Shown here one piece after another: positions 8,900 to 17,110 of a DNA stretch of 33,534 bases. The notes below the pieces were generated by a model that was given only the letters and a program-made list of their open reading frames with translations, made no database searches and was not told the origin of the DNA. This DNA is from Desulfamplus sp. Lineage in GTDB: Bacteria > Desulfobacterota > Desulfobacteria > Desulfobacterales > Desulfobacteraceae. Every line of letters begins with the position of its first letter. Positions within the stretch are counted from its first letter, which is position 1. The translations under genes were made by a program, and so were the position numbers. The stretch spans positions 1 to 33,534 of the forward strand of contig JADFZO010000032.1 in the NCBI GenBank assembly GCA_015232465.1. Direction: 5' to 3'.

Positions 8900-8986
8900 T
8901 GGTGCCGAAGGGGAGAGTCGAACTCCCACAAACATACGTTTACTAGTCCCTGAAACTAGCGCGTCTACCAATTCCGCCACTTCGGC
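8900..8986 (-). tRNA. tRNA-Leu (anticodon CAG)
   Basis: The minus strand folds as a class II tRNA of 87 nt. The acceptor stem is GCCGAAG/CTTCGGC and the D arm contains GCGGAATTGGTAGACGC. The anticodon stem CTAGT/ACTAG encloses loop TTCAGGG with anticodon CAG. A long variable arm (AAAC/GTTT) and T arm GGGAG-TTCGACT-CTCCC follow. The 3' CCA is encoded (complement TGG at 8900-8902). The long variable arm and anticodon identify a leucine tRNA reading CTG. The gene lies opposite to its + strand neighbours cbiB and ribF and separates two operons. Confidence 0.97.
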
Positions 8987-9042
8987 TTGATAAAAGATTT
9001 GGTGAAAAGTCCCAATCGCTCTAATCCAGAAAAATCATTGCT

Positions 9043-9070
9043 TTGAACTTTTAGGTGGTTTATATATATG
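9043..9070 (+). promoter_or_regulatory. Candidate sigma-70 promoter for the ribF-def-fmt-rsmB-rpe unit
   Basis: TTGAAC (9043-9048) and TATATG (9065-9070) are separated by 16 bp. The -10 overlaps the in-frame ATG at 9068, which argues that translation starts downstream, at 9119. Read by eye. Confidence 0.4.
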
Positions 9071-9118
9071 CGTTTCTGGGCTTTGTCAAGCCTATTATTC
9101 TACAATGAAAAGGGACTT

Positions 9119-10072
9119 ATGGAACTGATAGAAGATATTGAAAATATAGCAAAACCTTTTAAAAACGCAGTGGTTACAATAGGTAATTTTGATGGTGTTC
9201 ACAAAGGGCATCAAGCACTTTTTCAACGGGTGATAGATGAAGCTCATGCAATATCCGGAACCTCAATTGCCATAACATTTGAACCACACCCTTTAAAAGT
9301 TCTTGGGAAAAAAGCTCCCCCTCTGATTACAAGAAGGGATCAAAAATTTGAGCTTATCTCTGAAACTGGAATTGATACACTTATATCTATCCCATTTACA
9401 AAAGAGTTTGCATCAATCTCTGCTAAAGATTTTATTGAGCAACTGCTTATTCAAAAGATTGGAGTTAAAGCTATCGTGGTTGGTCCTGATTACTCATTTG
9501 GAAGAGATAGAGAGGGCAATATTGATTTTCTTATCAAATATAGTGAAAAGAGTGGCTTTAAAGTTATTGTGCCAGATTGGGTTAAAGACCCAGAGGCAGC
9601 AGGCTGTGGCTCTGAAAATAGTAGAATCAGCAGCACAATGATCCGTAACCTTGTTATGGACGGAAGAGTTGATGAGACAAAACGGTTTCTTGGCAAACAC
9701 TATCAGATACGTGGTAAAGTTGTTAAGGGAAGAGAGCGAGGCGGCAGCAAACTTGGATTTCCCACTGCAAATATAAAGCTGCACGATGAGCTTTGCCCCA
9801 AAATGGGGGTCTATGCTGTAACAGTTGAGACTGTAGCTGGGGATTTTAACGGTGTTGCAAATATTGGTTATAGCCCCACATTTGACGATCACCTATTTAC
9901 CATTGAGGTTCATATTCTTGATTTTTCAGCAGATATTTATGGAACACGCATCAGAGTCAATATGATAAAGCGTCTAAGAGATGAGAAAAAATTTGCATCA
10001 ATTGAGGAGTTATCTGCACAGATACGCTCTGATATTGAAACTGCAAAAGAGATATTAAATTCAAGGTGTTAG
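9119..10072 (+). CDS. ribF: Bifunctional riboflavin kinase / FAD synthetase
   Basis: The protein makes FMN from riboflavin (C-terminal kinase) and FAD from FMN (N-terminal adenylyltransferase). It is 317 residues from the ATG at 9119. The nucleotidyltransferase domain (about 1-185) has TIGNFDGVHKGHQ (20-32), FEPHP and the ISSTMIR segment. The flavokinase domain (about 190-315) has GKVVKGRERGG, LGFPTANI and the P-x-MGVYAV segment. An in-frame ATG at 9068 would add 17 residues unlike the family start. AAAAGGG at about 9108-9114 and the likely promoter both favour 9119. The gene leads a compact + strand series with def 9 bp downstream. No FMN riboswitch-like leader was recognised upstream. Confidence 0.95.
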   Translation: MELIEDIENIAKPFKNAVVTIGNFDGVHKGHQALFQRVIDEAHAISGTSIAITFEPHPLKVLGKKAPPLITRRDQKFELISETGIDTLISIPFTKEFASISAKDFIEQLLIQKIGVKAIVVGPDYSFGRDREGNIDFLIKYSEKSGFKVIVPDWVKDPEAAGCGSENSRISSTMIRNLVMDGRVDETKRFLGKHYQIRGKVVKGRERGGSKLGFPTANIKLHDELCPKMGVYAVTVETVAGDFNGVANIGYSPTFDDHLFTIEVHILDFSADIYGTRIRVNMIKRLRDEKKFASIEELSAQIRSDIETAKEILNSRC

Positions 10073-10081
10073 AGTAAAATT

Positions 10082-10651
10082 ATGGCAATATTGAAAATAG
10101 TTGAATATCCAGACCCATTTTTAACACTCAAAGCAAAGCCTGTTGAAGTTATAGATGATGAGATACTCGAGCTTATAAAAGATATGGCAGATACAATGTT
10201 TGATGCCCCAGGTGTAGGGCTTGCTGCACCGCAAGTTAGAAGCGACAAACGGATTATTGTATATAATCCAACTGCTCGTAGCTCTAAAAATAGAGATTGT
10301 GAAAATGGAGAGACTCAAGAGCAAGATAGCTCTGAAAATGAGTCTAAAAACGATTATCGTGCAATTATAAACCCTGAAATTATAGCAGCTTCAGGCTCTT
10401 TAATCTCTGAAAATGAGGCGTGTCTTAGCGTGCCTGACTACTCTGCTGATGTTAAACGGTTCAGCAAAGTTACAGTAAAAGGGCTAAACCCAGAGGGAAA
10501 AAAGATTCAATTTGATGCAGATGATATTCAAGCGGTGATTCTTCAGCATGAGATTGACCATCTTAATGGCGTGCTGTACATCGACAGAATAAGTCTTTTA
10601 AAACGTAATATTTATAAAAAAAGAGTGACAAAAAAGGCAAAAGAGAGTTGA
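10082..10651 (+). CDS. def: Peptide deformylase, with an unusual hydrophilic insertion
   Basis: It removes the formyl group from the N-terminal methionine of new proteins. The 189 residues have all three family motifs: GVGLAAPQ (44-51), EACLSVP (112-118, with metal ligand Cys114) and QHEIDH (155-160, His156, Glu157, His160). Motif 2 reads EACLS where EGCLS is usual. Between the strand IIVYNPT and the AIINPEI strand lies a segment (about residues 65-92) rich in Ser, Asn, Glu and Lys that is roughly 20-25 residues longer than in common deformylases and looks like a flexible loop. The frame is intact through it. The stop overlaps the fmt start by 4 bp (TTGA), which suits their paired roles in formyl-methionine handling. 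Confidence 0.96.
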   Translation: MAILKIVEYPDPFLTLKAKPVEVIDDEILELIKDMADTMFDAPGVGLAAPQVRSDKRIIVYNPTARSSKNRDCENGETQEQDSSENESKNDYRAIINPEIIAASGSLISENEACLSVPDYSADVKRFSKVTVKGLNPEGKKIQFDADDIQAVILQHEIDHLNGVLYIDRISLLKRNIYKKRVTKKAKES

Positions 10652-11589
10652 ATAGAGCACCTAACATAATCTTTATGGGAACGCCAGATTTTAGCACTCC
10701 AGCACTAAAGTCTTTAGTTAAACATGGCTGCAACATCAGCCTTGTAATTACCCAGCCCGACAGACCAAAGGGTCGGGGCAAAAAGATGATGCCCCCACCT
10801 GTAAAAGAGTCAGCACTGCAGCTTGGACTTGAAGTTTTTCAGCCTGAGACAATGAAAGGGGTTGAGATTTCGCATAAACTTTTGGCACTTAATCCAGACT
10901 TTTTTGTGGTTGTTGCATTTGGTCATAAGCTCACAAGAGAGCTTCTTGATATTCCAGCCATCTATCCAATAAATATCCACGCTTCACTTCTGCCAGCATA
11001 CAGAGGCTCATCTCCAATTCAATCTGCAATTATGAATATGGATAAAATCTCAGGTGTAACCACAATGGTTATGGATACAGAGCTTGATACAGGCGATATA
11101 CTTCTTAAATCAACAACACCTTTATCTGACGATGAGACTGCCCAAACCCTTCACGATAGATTGGCTCTGATGGGGGCTGATCTTATAGTTGAGACAATTG
11201 AGGCTGTTATAAACCATAAAATTGTACCACAGCCCCAAGATCACTCAATAGCAACATATACCAAAATGTTGAAAAAAGATGATGGCAGAATTGATTGGTG
11301 CAAAGAGCCAGAGGCTATCTGTGCACACGTTCGAGCAATGACTCCGTGGCCCGGTGCATTTACATTTTTAAATGGCAAGCGGATTAAGGTTATGGCTGCA
11401 AAAGTGATGGATATTAAGACTGAGCTTCCTGCTGGCACTATATTTTCTTGTGATTGCAATGAGATACGTGTAGCTGCTGGGAGACGCTCTGTTGCTATTC
11501 TTAATCTTCAGGAAGAATCTTCTAAATGTCTCTGCTCAGAGGAGTTTTTGCGTGGCAATAGACTTGATACTGGAGAGTGTTTTTTATAA
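10648..11589 (+). CDS. fmt: Methionyl-tRNA formyltransferase
   Basis: It formylates Met-tRNAfMet using 10-formyl-tetrahydrofolate, to allow initiation. The 313 residues show the Rossmann-like N-terminal domain with [12 protein letters not shown] (9-20), [13 protein letters not shown] (34-46), and the folate and catalytic segment [18 protein letters not shown] (108-125), followed by DTELDTGD. An OB-like C-terminal domain for tRNA binding begins near 205. The start is TTG at 10648, overlapping the def stop. The N-terminus [15 protein letters not shown] matches the family start length. This is the standard def-fmt pair and is followed by rsmB, another frequent neighbour. Confidence 0.97.
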   Translation: MNRAPNIIFMGTPDFSTPALKSLVKHGCNISLVITQPDRPKGRGKKMMPPPVKESALQLGLEVFQPETMKGVEISHKLLALNPDFFVVVAFGHKLTRELLDIPAIYPINIHASLLPAYRGSSPIQSAIMNMDKISGVTTMVMDTELDTGDILLKSTTPLSDDETAQTLHDRLALMGADLIVETIEAVINHKIVPQPQDHSIATYTKMLKKDDGRIDWCKEPEAICAHVRAMTPWPGAFTFLNGKRIKVMAAKVMDIKTELPAGTIFSCDCNEIRVAAGRRSVAILNLQEESSKCLCSEEFLRGNRLDTGECFL

Positions 11590-11613
11590 AACAAATAGGA
11601 GATTTTAACTATT

Positions 11614-13011
11614 TTGGAACATGACCCCCGCTACATTGCCCTATTAATCTTGACAGAAAATAGCCAGACACGAAAGCCTCTTGATACTATCCTTGAGCAG
11701 TTCTCTTCAGAGCTTAACAATCTATCTAAACTTGACAGATCCCTTGCAAATGCAATTGTTTATGGCACTTTACGGTGGCAGGGTTATCTTGATTGGGTTA
11801 TTGAAAAATTTTCAGACAGAAAAATTGAGAGCCTAAAAACTGAGATAATTTATATACTTCGCATTGCAACACTTCAGATGCTCTTTATGGATAAAATTCC
11901 CAACTCTGCTGCGGTCAACACTGCTGTTAATTTGGCAAAAAAGGTGTCTCACCAAGGGGTTGCAGGATTTATCAACGCTATTTTAAGAAGAGCATCAAAA
12001 GAGATTGAGGCATCAAAAAATTTTACCTCGCCTGATGCAAAAATAGAGCCTGAGCTTCACATATCAGTAACAAAATCTATGCCAATATGGCTTGTAAGAA
12101 GATGGATAAAACGCTTTGGATTTGATAAAACTCTGCAACTTTGCGATGCTATAAACAAGATTCCGCCAATAACAATAAGGGCAAACACGCTAAAGATAGA
12201 TAGAGATAACCTAATCTCAATATACGCGCCCGCTGTTCAAAATATCTCCCCTACCCTCTACTCTTTAGATGGCATTACTTTTACAAAGCCATCAATACCA
12301 ATACATGAGAGCGAGCCTTTTAAAAATGGGCTTTTTCAGGTTCAAGATGAGGCTGCCCAGCTTGTAACCACAATTTTGAATCCAATGCCAGGTGAGAAGA
12401 TTCTTGATGGCTGTGCAGGTCTTGGTGGAAAAACAGGGCATATTGCACAGCTTATGCAAAATCAAGGTTTAATTGTTGCCTGTGATAGTGATCCAAATAA
12501 ACTGCTAAGCCTTAAACAAGAGATGATACGTCTTGGAGTTAATATTGTTGAGACCATCTGCATTGATATTTTTAAATTAAAGATAGAGGAGTCAAAGCTC
12601 TTTGATCGCGTCCTTGTTGATGCTCCATGCTCTGGAATGGGGGTTTTAAGACGCAACCCTGATGCAAAATGGAAACGGACAAAAAAAGATATTGCCCGCC
12701 TTGCAATCAGGCAAGAGGAGATGCTTTTGAGTGCTGCAAACTTTGTGCGACCGGGCGGACTCCTTCTTTATGCTGTCTGCTCGTGCGAAACAAGAGAGAA
12801 CGAAGATGTTGTTAACGCTTTTTTTAAAAAAAGAGCTGATTTTTCTATAAAAAGAGACTCTGACGGGGTCAATAAAATTTTAAAGTTGGTTGAGCAAAAT
12901 AGATTCCAGCAGAGTCTAATCACAGAAGATGGCTATTTTAGAACATATCCTGACAATATTGAGATGGACGGATTTTTTGCTGCACTTATGGAGCGTCAAC
13001 CAATAACTTAA
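11614..13011 (+). CDS. rsmB: 16S rRNA (cytosine967-C5)-methyltransferase
   Basis: It methylates C967 of 16S rRNA using S-adenosylmethionine. The 465 residues combine an N-terminal NusB-like helical RNA-binding domain (about 1-135), a linker, and a Rossmann methyltransferase domain. The SAM loop is DGCAGLGGKT (265-274). The two catalytic cysteines are Cys339 in DAPCSG and Cys389 in YAVCS. The latter motif reads YAVCSC, where YATCS or YSTCS is usual. The start is TTG at 11614, with TAGGAG at 11596-11601 about 12 bp away. It follows fmt by 24 bp in the def-fmt-rsmB order seen in many bacteria. Confidence 0.95.
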   Translation: MEHDPRYIALLILTENSQTRKPLDTILEQFSSELNNLSKLDRSLANAIVYGTLRWQGYLDWVIEKFSDRKIESLKTEIIYILRIATLQMLFMDKIPNSAAVNTAVNLAKKVSHQGVAGFINAILRRASKEIEASKNFTSPDAKIEPELHISVTKSMPIWLVRRWIKRFGFDKTLQLCDAINKIPPITIRANTLKIDRDNLISIYAPAVQNISPTLYSLDGITFTKPSIPIHESEPFKNGLFQVQDEAAQLVTTILNPMPGEKILDGCAGLGGKTGHIAQLMQNQGLIVACDSDPNKLLSLKQEMIRLGVNIVETICIDIFKLKIEESKLFDRVLVDAPCSGMGVLRRNPDAKWKRTKKDIARLAIRQEEMLLSAANFVRPGGLLLYAVCSCETRENEDVVNAFFKKRADFSIKRDSDGVNKILKLVEQNRFQQSLITEDGYFRTYPDNIEMDGFFAALMERQPIT

Positions 13012-13035
13012 ACTTAGGAGAAAAAAAGAGATAAA

Positions 13036-13752
13036 ATGAGCATAATTGCACCATCAATATTATCAGCAGATTTTACAAAACTTGGGCAGGAGCTAAAAGA
13101 TGTTGAAACGGCTGGAGCAGACTGGATACACATTGATGTTATGGACGGTCATTTTGTCCCTAACATCTCTTATGGTCCAATAATTGTGGAGGCGTGCAAA
13201 AAGGCAACCTCTTTGATACTTGATGTCCATCTTATGATTGAAAAGCCTGATCTTATGATACCGCAATTTGCAAAAGCAGGGGCTGATCTTATATCTGTTC
13301 ATGCTGAGGCGTGCCCCCATCTTCATAGAACAATCCAGCTAATAAAATCTATTGAGTGTGCACGATATAAAAATAGTGAAAATAGAGCTAATACCAACAT
13401 AAAAGCTGGTGTTGCCCTAAATCCTGCAACCCCTTTAAGTGCTGTTGAGTGGATTATTGATGAGATCGATTTTATTTTGATTATGAGCGTAAATCCAGGA
13501 TTTGGGGGGCAGACATTTATAGAATCAACCATTCAAAAGATAAAAGAGCTTTCAGCCATGATACAAAATAGTGGGTCAAATGCCATAATTCAGGTTGATG
13601 GTGGCGTTGGACTTGAAACTATTGGCAAAATCGCTGAAGCAGGGGCAAGTTCGTTTGTTGCTGGCTCTGCAATATTTAAAACTGATGACTACAAAGCAAC
13701 TATAAAGATGCTAAGAGATAAGGCGTGTTTAGTTGATGAGACTTTAGCATAA
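13036..13752 (+). CDS. rpe: Ribulose-phosphate 3-epimerase
   Basis: It interconverts ribulose 5-phosphate and xylulose 5-phosphate in the pentose phosphate pathway. The 238-residue TIM barrel shows APSILSADF (5-13), the metal/catalytic DVMDGHFVPN (34-43), DVHLMI, ISVHAEA, the GVALNPATP strand, MSVNPGFGGQ and the phosphate-binding VDGGV plus AGSAIF. It is about 10-15 residues longer than many homologues because of a polar segment (CARYKNSENRANTN) after the HLHRTIQLIKS helix. The ATG at 13036 follows rsmB by 24 bp. It is the last gene of the + strand series and is followed by a hairpin. Confidence 0.96.
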   Translation: MSIIAPSILSADFTKLGQELKDVETAGADWIHIDVMDGHFVPNISYGPIIVEACKKATSLILDVHLMIEKPDLMIPQFAKAGADLISVHAEACPHLHRTIQLIKSIECARYKNSENRANTNIKAGVALNPATPLSAVEWIIDEIDFILIMSVNPGFGGQTFIESTIQKIKELSAMIQNSGSNAIIQVDGGVGLETIGKIAEAGASSFVAGSAIFKTDDYKATIKMLRDKACLVDETLA

Positions 13753-13776
13753 AACCACTCCAACTTCGGTTCTTTT

Positions 13777-13814
13777 AGCCCAGAAATTTATTTCAGGGCT
13801 TCAAACTATTTTTT
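13777..13814 (+). terminator. Probable terminator after rpe
   Basis: AGCCC at 13777-13781 and GGGCT at 13796-13800 pair. The stem continues as GAAAT/ATTTC after one A-A mismatch, with a two-base loop. A T-run (TATTTTTT) follows at about 13807-13814, overlapping the 3' end of the convergent minus-strand gene. The hairpin could act in both directions, but the T-run favours + strand transcription. Confidence 0.55.
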
Positions 13815-14714
13815 CAAATATTTAACCATCTTAATACCATTTCCTTTGCTGTTCCATGACACCTCATCCATAAAAGAGCGGATAAGAAATACACCACGTC
13901 CTGACAAAAGAGATTTTAAAGGATCAAGTCTATTTGGTAATTTGTTGTAATCAAAACCCTTTCCATTATCCAAAATATCCCACTGCATGATCATACGCTT
14001 TTGAGTATTCTCAATCTCAACCTCAGCAACTTGAAAACAGACATGAATAGGCTTATCTGCATACTCTGGCATTGACTCTCTCTTTTTTAGCATCTCTTCA
14101 AACTCTTCCCATGAATTTTGTTTTATAGATGATGGGATATCTAAATTGCCGTGAACAACAGCGTTGCTAATAGCTTCGCTAAGAGAAGTTATAATGTCGG
14201 CAATATTTATGCCATATAGGCGGCAGTAGGGTTTTGCGACTCTTTGGAACAATCCAAGAAGTCCTGGAATAAGCTCTGTTTTGCTTGGCATTGAGGCTTG
14301 AAAGGTGGAGTTAATAAAAGGTAGTGAGTGGTCAATTGACTGTTTTGTGTTGAGCATTGACTCTATTCGATTTAAAGCTACGGAAAGCTCTTTTGAGCTG
14401 TATGGCTTTGTTATAAAATCTGTTGCACCCTGTTTCAATGCCTTTATGACCATCTCAGTATCGGTAAAGCCTGTAGTAACGATAAATGGTATATCTGAGT
14501 TGTGTTGGCGTATTTTTGCCAGAAGTTCAAGCCCGTCCATTAATGGCATCATAACATCACTGATGATCATATCAATGGTTGAAGTCTCATTTAGAAAAAT
14601 ATTCAACCCATCTCGCCCATTTTCAGCAGTAATAACCTTATGCCCACAATTTTGTATAAGTTTTGATACCAGTTTAAGAATTTTTATATCATCATCAATA
14701 AGTAAAACATTCAT
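13806..14714 (-). CDS. Response regulator fused to an RsbW-like ATPase (anti-sigma/serine kinase type)
   Basis: The 302 residues begin with a receiver domain (1-120): acidic pocket Asp8/Asp9, phosphoacceptor Asp53 in ISDVMMP, TT at 80-81 and Lys103 in TKPYS. After a linker, the C-terminal half (about 145-300) is a GHKL ATPase of the HATPase_c_2/RsbW kind. Its N-box is SEAISNAVVHGN (Glu180, Asn184), its G1 box DNGKGF (249-254) and its second Gly box LSGRGVFLI (270-278). No His phosphoacceptor domain is present, so it is not an ordinary histidine kinase. It is likely a phospho-controlled Ser/Thr kinase or anti-sigma partner-switch protein. No STAS or sigma gene lies nearby. A PP2C-type phosphatase at 23294 could belong to the same circuit (inference). 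It lies 84 bp downstream of the toxin gene. Confidence 0.88.
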   Translation of the reverse strand: MNVLLIDDDIKILKLVSKLIQNCGHKVITAENGRDGLNIFLNETSTIDMIISDVMMPLMDGLELLAKIRQHNSDIPFIVTTGFTDTEMVIKALKQGATDFITKPYSSKELSVALNRIESMLNTKQSIDHSLPFINSTFQASMPSKTELIPGLLGLFQRVAKPYCRLYGINIADIITSLSEAISNAVVHGNLDIPSSIKQNSWEEFEEMLKKRESMPEYADKPIHVCFQVAEVEIENTQKRMIMQWDILDNGKGFDYNKLPNRLDPLKSLLSGRGVFLIRSFMDEVSWNSKGNGIKMVKYLKK

Positions 14715-14798
14715 AGTAAAACCCCATAGATTCTATTTCTACTCTACTGTTTGACACCAAAATTGCTCCTGTTTTCAATACTCTTAAAAAAATAATTT

Positions 14799-15131
14799 CT
14801 ATACTGTTAAAATTTCAACAACTTTATGAACTACTTGGTCTAATTTTTCATTTTTAATCTTGCCAGCAATTTTAATGATAATTTTAGTATCTGCTGTAAA
14901 TAGCCTATTTGCTCTGATATTACTTTCGACAGGGAGGTCTCCTGATTCAAAATCCTCATTTAATAGTGATATTGCGTAGCTATCACTTACATTTTTACTC
15001 GTTATCTGGCACATAATCACATCATCACCATGTAAATCAGCGATAATGAGGGCGGGACGTCTTTTGTTGGATTTTAAATCAGAGAACGGAAAAGGGGTTA
15101 CCACGACATCTCCTTTCACAAATTTTTCCAT
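14799..15131 (-). CDS. MazF/PemK-family toxin (endoribonuclease)
   Basis: The 110-residue protein has the MazF-like start KGDVVVTPFPFSDLKSNKRRPALII (residues 6-30), with the conserved basic RRPAL, a QITSK strand (42-46), and the later SNIRANRLFT segment typical of PemK-like toxins. Family members cleave mRNA in the cytoplasm and are held inactive by an antitoxin. An upstream in-frame ATG at 15158 exists. The ATG at 15131 is preferred because a strong GAGGAGG (complement of 15139-15145) sits at ideal spacing. The start lies inside the antitoxin's end (16-bp overlap), a classic toxin-antitoxin layout with the antitoxin first. Activity is not shown by sequence alone. Confidence 0.88.
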   Translation of the reverse strand: MEKFVKGDVVVTPFPFSDLKSNKRRPALIIADLHGDDVIMCQITSKNVSDSYAISLLNEDFESGDLPVESNIRANRLFTADTKIIIKIAGKIKNEKLDQVVHKVVEILTV

Positions 15132-15343
15132 GATTCGTCCTCCTCTGGTAAATTCCAATCACGAGCCAAAACTTGCTCAGAAGCATACATACACTCTATG
15201 GCATCTGGAGTTGCTTCATCAAGTAAGCTCTTATTAAACTCACGATCTGCAAGGTAGGATATAAAATCAAATACAACAACAAGTTTTTCATCTGAAAGAG
15301 TTTTTAGCCTCTCATTAATTTTTAACATGGTTACAGTTTGCAT
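15116..15343 (-). CDS. Antitoxin of the MazF-type toxin-antitoxin pair
   Basis: This is a 75-residue acidic protein directly upstream of, and overlapping, the toxin gene. Its N-terminal part, LKTLSDEKLVVVFDFISYLADRE, resembles DUF2281-like antitoxins. The C-terminus has the ARDWNLPEEDESWKNL pattern (alternating Trp and acidic residues) seen in antitoxins that bind PemK/MazF-like toxins. The ATG at 15343 has AGAGAGG close upstream; a second in-frame ATG lies at 15328. No obvious ribbon-helix-helix or SpoVT/AbrB motif is visible, so its DNA-binding mode is uncertain. It starts only 13 bp after the PAP2 gene stop, so it may be co-transcribed with that gene. Confidence 0.83.
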   Translation of the reverse strand: MQTVTMLKINERLKTLSDEKLVVVFDFISYLADREFNKSLLDEATPDAIECMYASEQVLARDWNLPEEDESWKNL

Positions 15344-15356
15344 AGAACCTCTCTAT

Positions 15357-16016
15357 TTATGAAACAAAATTAATCGTTACAAGAGCAGATACCATACCAA
15401 TAAAAGCCCCGATAACCACATCTGATAAAAAATGCTTTTGAAGAACTAAACGGCTAAATGAGATGGTCAAAGCTGCAAAGATTGGAAAAAAGATATAAAT
15501 ACTACTTAAACTACCACGATTATAGATATGAAATTCGTTGTAAATAATAATAGATAACATAAAAGAGCGTGAAGCGTGAAGCGATGGAAAAGAGTATTGA
15601 TTCCAATACCCAAGAAGCTGATACAACTTAATACAATATGACTTCAAAAAAGAGATTGAGCATAGATTGCACTCATTTTTATTCTGTAAAATAGATATAA
15701 GATTAGGAATAGGTCTTACCCTTTTAAAAAGATACTTTAAAGAGGCAATAACTGTCAATTGGATAAATTCTGCCACCATAATATGGTAAAAAATCTTAAA
15801 GCCCTGCTCCCCTAAACCAACCTCTACTGTTAAAAATAGAAATAGAAAATAGAGAGGAAAACAGACCGCCCCAGCACAGCTTAAGCTGACAATACTCATG
15901 GTTTTAGCAATTGGCTGGTTAGAGTAATATGGTAGCATCTTCTTAGATATTGCCCTATCAAACCTGCCTATTCTTTTTACCCAACCAAACTGCTTTATCA
16001 ACTGAACTTGATTCAT
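15357..16016 (-). CDS. PAP2-superfamily membrane phosphatase
   Basis: The 219-residue protein has about five hydrophobic segments and the three PAP2 catalytic motifs. They are K94-x6-RP (KYLFKRVRP), the FPSLHAS variant of PSGH with His147, and SR-x5-H-x3-D with Arg189, His195 and Asp199. Such enzymes dephosphorylate lipid phosphates or undecaprenyl pyrophosphate at the membrane. The active site would face the periplasm if the usual topology holds. The substrate is unknown. The ATG at 16043 lacks a ribosome site, while the ATG at 16016 follows AAAGAGA at good spacing and is preferred. It lies 60 bp downstream of the P-loop gene, on the same strand. Confidence 0.85.
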   Translation of the reverse strand: MNQVQLIKQFGWVKRIGRFDRAISKKMLPYYSNQPIAKTMSIVSLSCAGAVCFPLYFLFLFLTVEVGLGEQGFKIFYHIMVAEFIQLTVIASLKYLFKRVRPIPNLISILQNKNECNLCSISFLKSYCIKLYQLLGYWNQYSFPSLHASRSFMLSIIIYNEFHIYNRGSLSSIYIFFPIFAALTISFSRLVLQKHFLSDVVIGAFIGMVSALVTINFVS

Positions 16017-16076
16017 TACGCAAATCTCTTTTATCGATTTCATAGACTTTTAAGAGGTTCTAAACATCTATTTTTT

Positions 16077-17018
16077 TTAAGAGTTTCTACTACTTGATAG
16101 GTTAAATGGCAATTTAGTTTTACTACCCACAGCATCTAAAATAGCATTTATCAAATCTTGCTTATAGGCAATTGGATTTAAATATGCGGTAAAACCTTTT
16201 TTAAACCGCCCATCTTCAATAAAAAAGAGCATAGCCTCTTTAGCCATTATTTTAACTCTATTTTCAATATCTTGGCTATCGCCTATCTTTTGCAATTTTT
16301 CAGGATTTGAAGATAAAAGCTCATTTGTGATATTTTCCATAACATTATAACTTTGACCAACCCTACTTTTAACCTTTATAAAGCTGTTTGGAACAGAGTA
16401 ACTATCACCATCAGCAAGTTCAAATGCCTTTTTTCCAATCTTTTTCATAAGATCAAAATTCATAATATCAACAAGATATGAGCCTCTCTTTCTCTGGAGC
16501 ACCTTTGCCATTGAATCTTCAACTGGCTCGTCAATATAGATTATGGCATCAAAACAATCTATATTTTGAGTTCGTAAAAGTCTATGGTGCTCAAATATAG
16601 CTGGCTTTGATATGAAATTTATCTTTTGATCCATGTTGCAGTGATCAAGCGATATGGCTTTCATCTCAAGGAGATTACCAAGTGCATAACTCAAAACGCT
16701 CTTGCCGCTACCTGGAACCCCGTCAATTGCAATCTTTTGAGGTGTAATTCCAGCTCTATTAAAAATATCCTTAATTGATAGAGCATCTTGCATAACCTTT
16801 TCTGGAATCTCTTTGGTTTCGATCTCATTAAATAGATAGGACTCAATCAGAAATTTTATATTTGTGCTGATCCCTTTTTTTGTTACAATATTGCGAACAA
16901 AGGTGATTCCAGCCTTCATAGCCATCTCTCCAACCGCCTCTTTGGAGAAATTTTTAGATAATTTACTTGATACATCTTTTGATATTGTTTTTGACACCTT
17001 CTTTAAAATACTTCCCAT
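16077..17018 (-). CDS. P-loop NTPase of unknown function
   Basis: I do not recognise a named family. The 313 residues have a basic, Ser/Lys-rich N-terminus (1-25) that may be amphipathic. A Walker A motif, GVPGSGKS, lies at 100-107, followed by a helix and, at 158-165, a hydrophobic strand ending in acidic residues (AIIYIDEP) that may serve as Walker B. The layout, one P-loop preceded by KIAIDG, recalls uridine-kinase or zeta-toxin-like small kinases, but no lid or substrate motif was recognised. The ATG at 17018 is preferred to the one at 17045 because GGGGGAG (complement of 17023-17029) is ideally placed for it. It heads the minus-strand series with the PAP2 gene and is divergent from feoB. 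Confidence 0.7.
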   Translation of the reverse strand: MGSILKKVSKTISKDVSSKLSKNFSKEAVGEMAMKAGITFVRNIVTKKGISTNIKFLIESYLFNEIETKEIPEKVMQDALSIKDIFNRAGITPQKIAIDGVPGSGKSVLSYALGNLLEMKAISLDHCNMDQKINFISKPAIFEHHRLLRTQNIDCFDAIIYIDEPVEDSMAKVLQRKRGSYLVDIMNFDLMKKIGKKAFELADGDSYSVPNSFIKVKSRVGQSYNVMENITNELLSSNPEKLQKIGDSQDIENRVKIMAKEAMLFFIEDGRFKKGFTAYLNPIAYKQDLINAILDAVGSKTKLPFNLSSSRNS

Positions 17019-17110
17019 ACCACTCCCCCATTTTTTTTGAAACATTAGCAGATTAAACTATTGTGCAACATAATAAGTATCCCTACAACTCTTACATATT
17101 TTTTTTCAAG

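Noticed and set aside
8988-9015. TTGGGA-16-TTATCA on the minus strand as tRNA-Leu promoter
   Set aside because: The -10 would be only two bases from the tRNA 5' end, placing transcription start inside the tRNA.
9068-9118. Upstream ATG start for ribF
   Set aside because: It lies in the likely -10 element, adds residues unlike the family, and has no ribosome site, unlike the ATG at 9119.
9000-9118. FMN riboswitch before ribF, or cobalamin riboswitch before cobD
   Set aside because: The ribF leader is short with no recognisable conserved core, and cobD overlaps the preceding gene, leaving no space for a leader.
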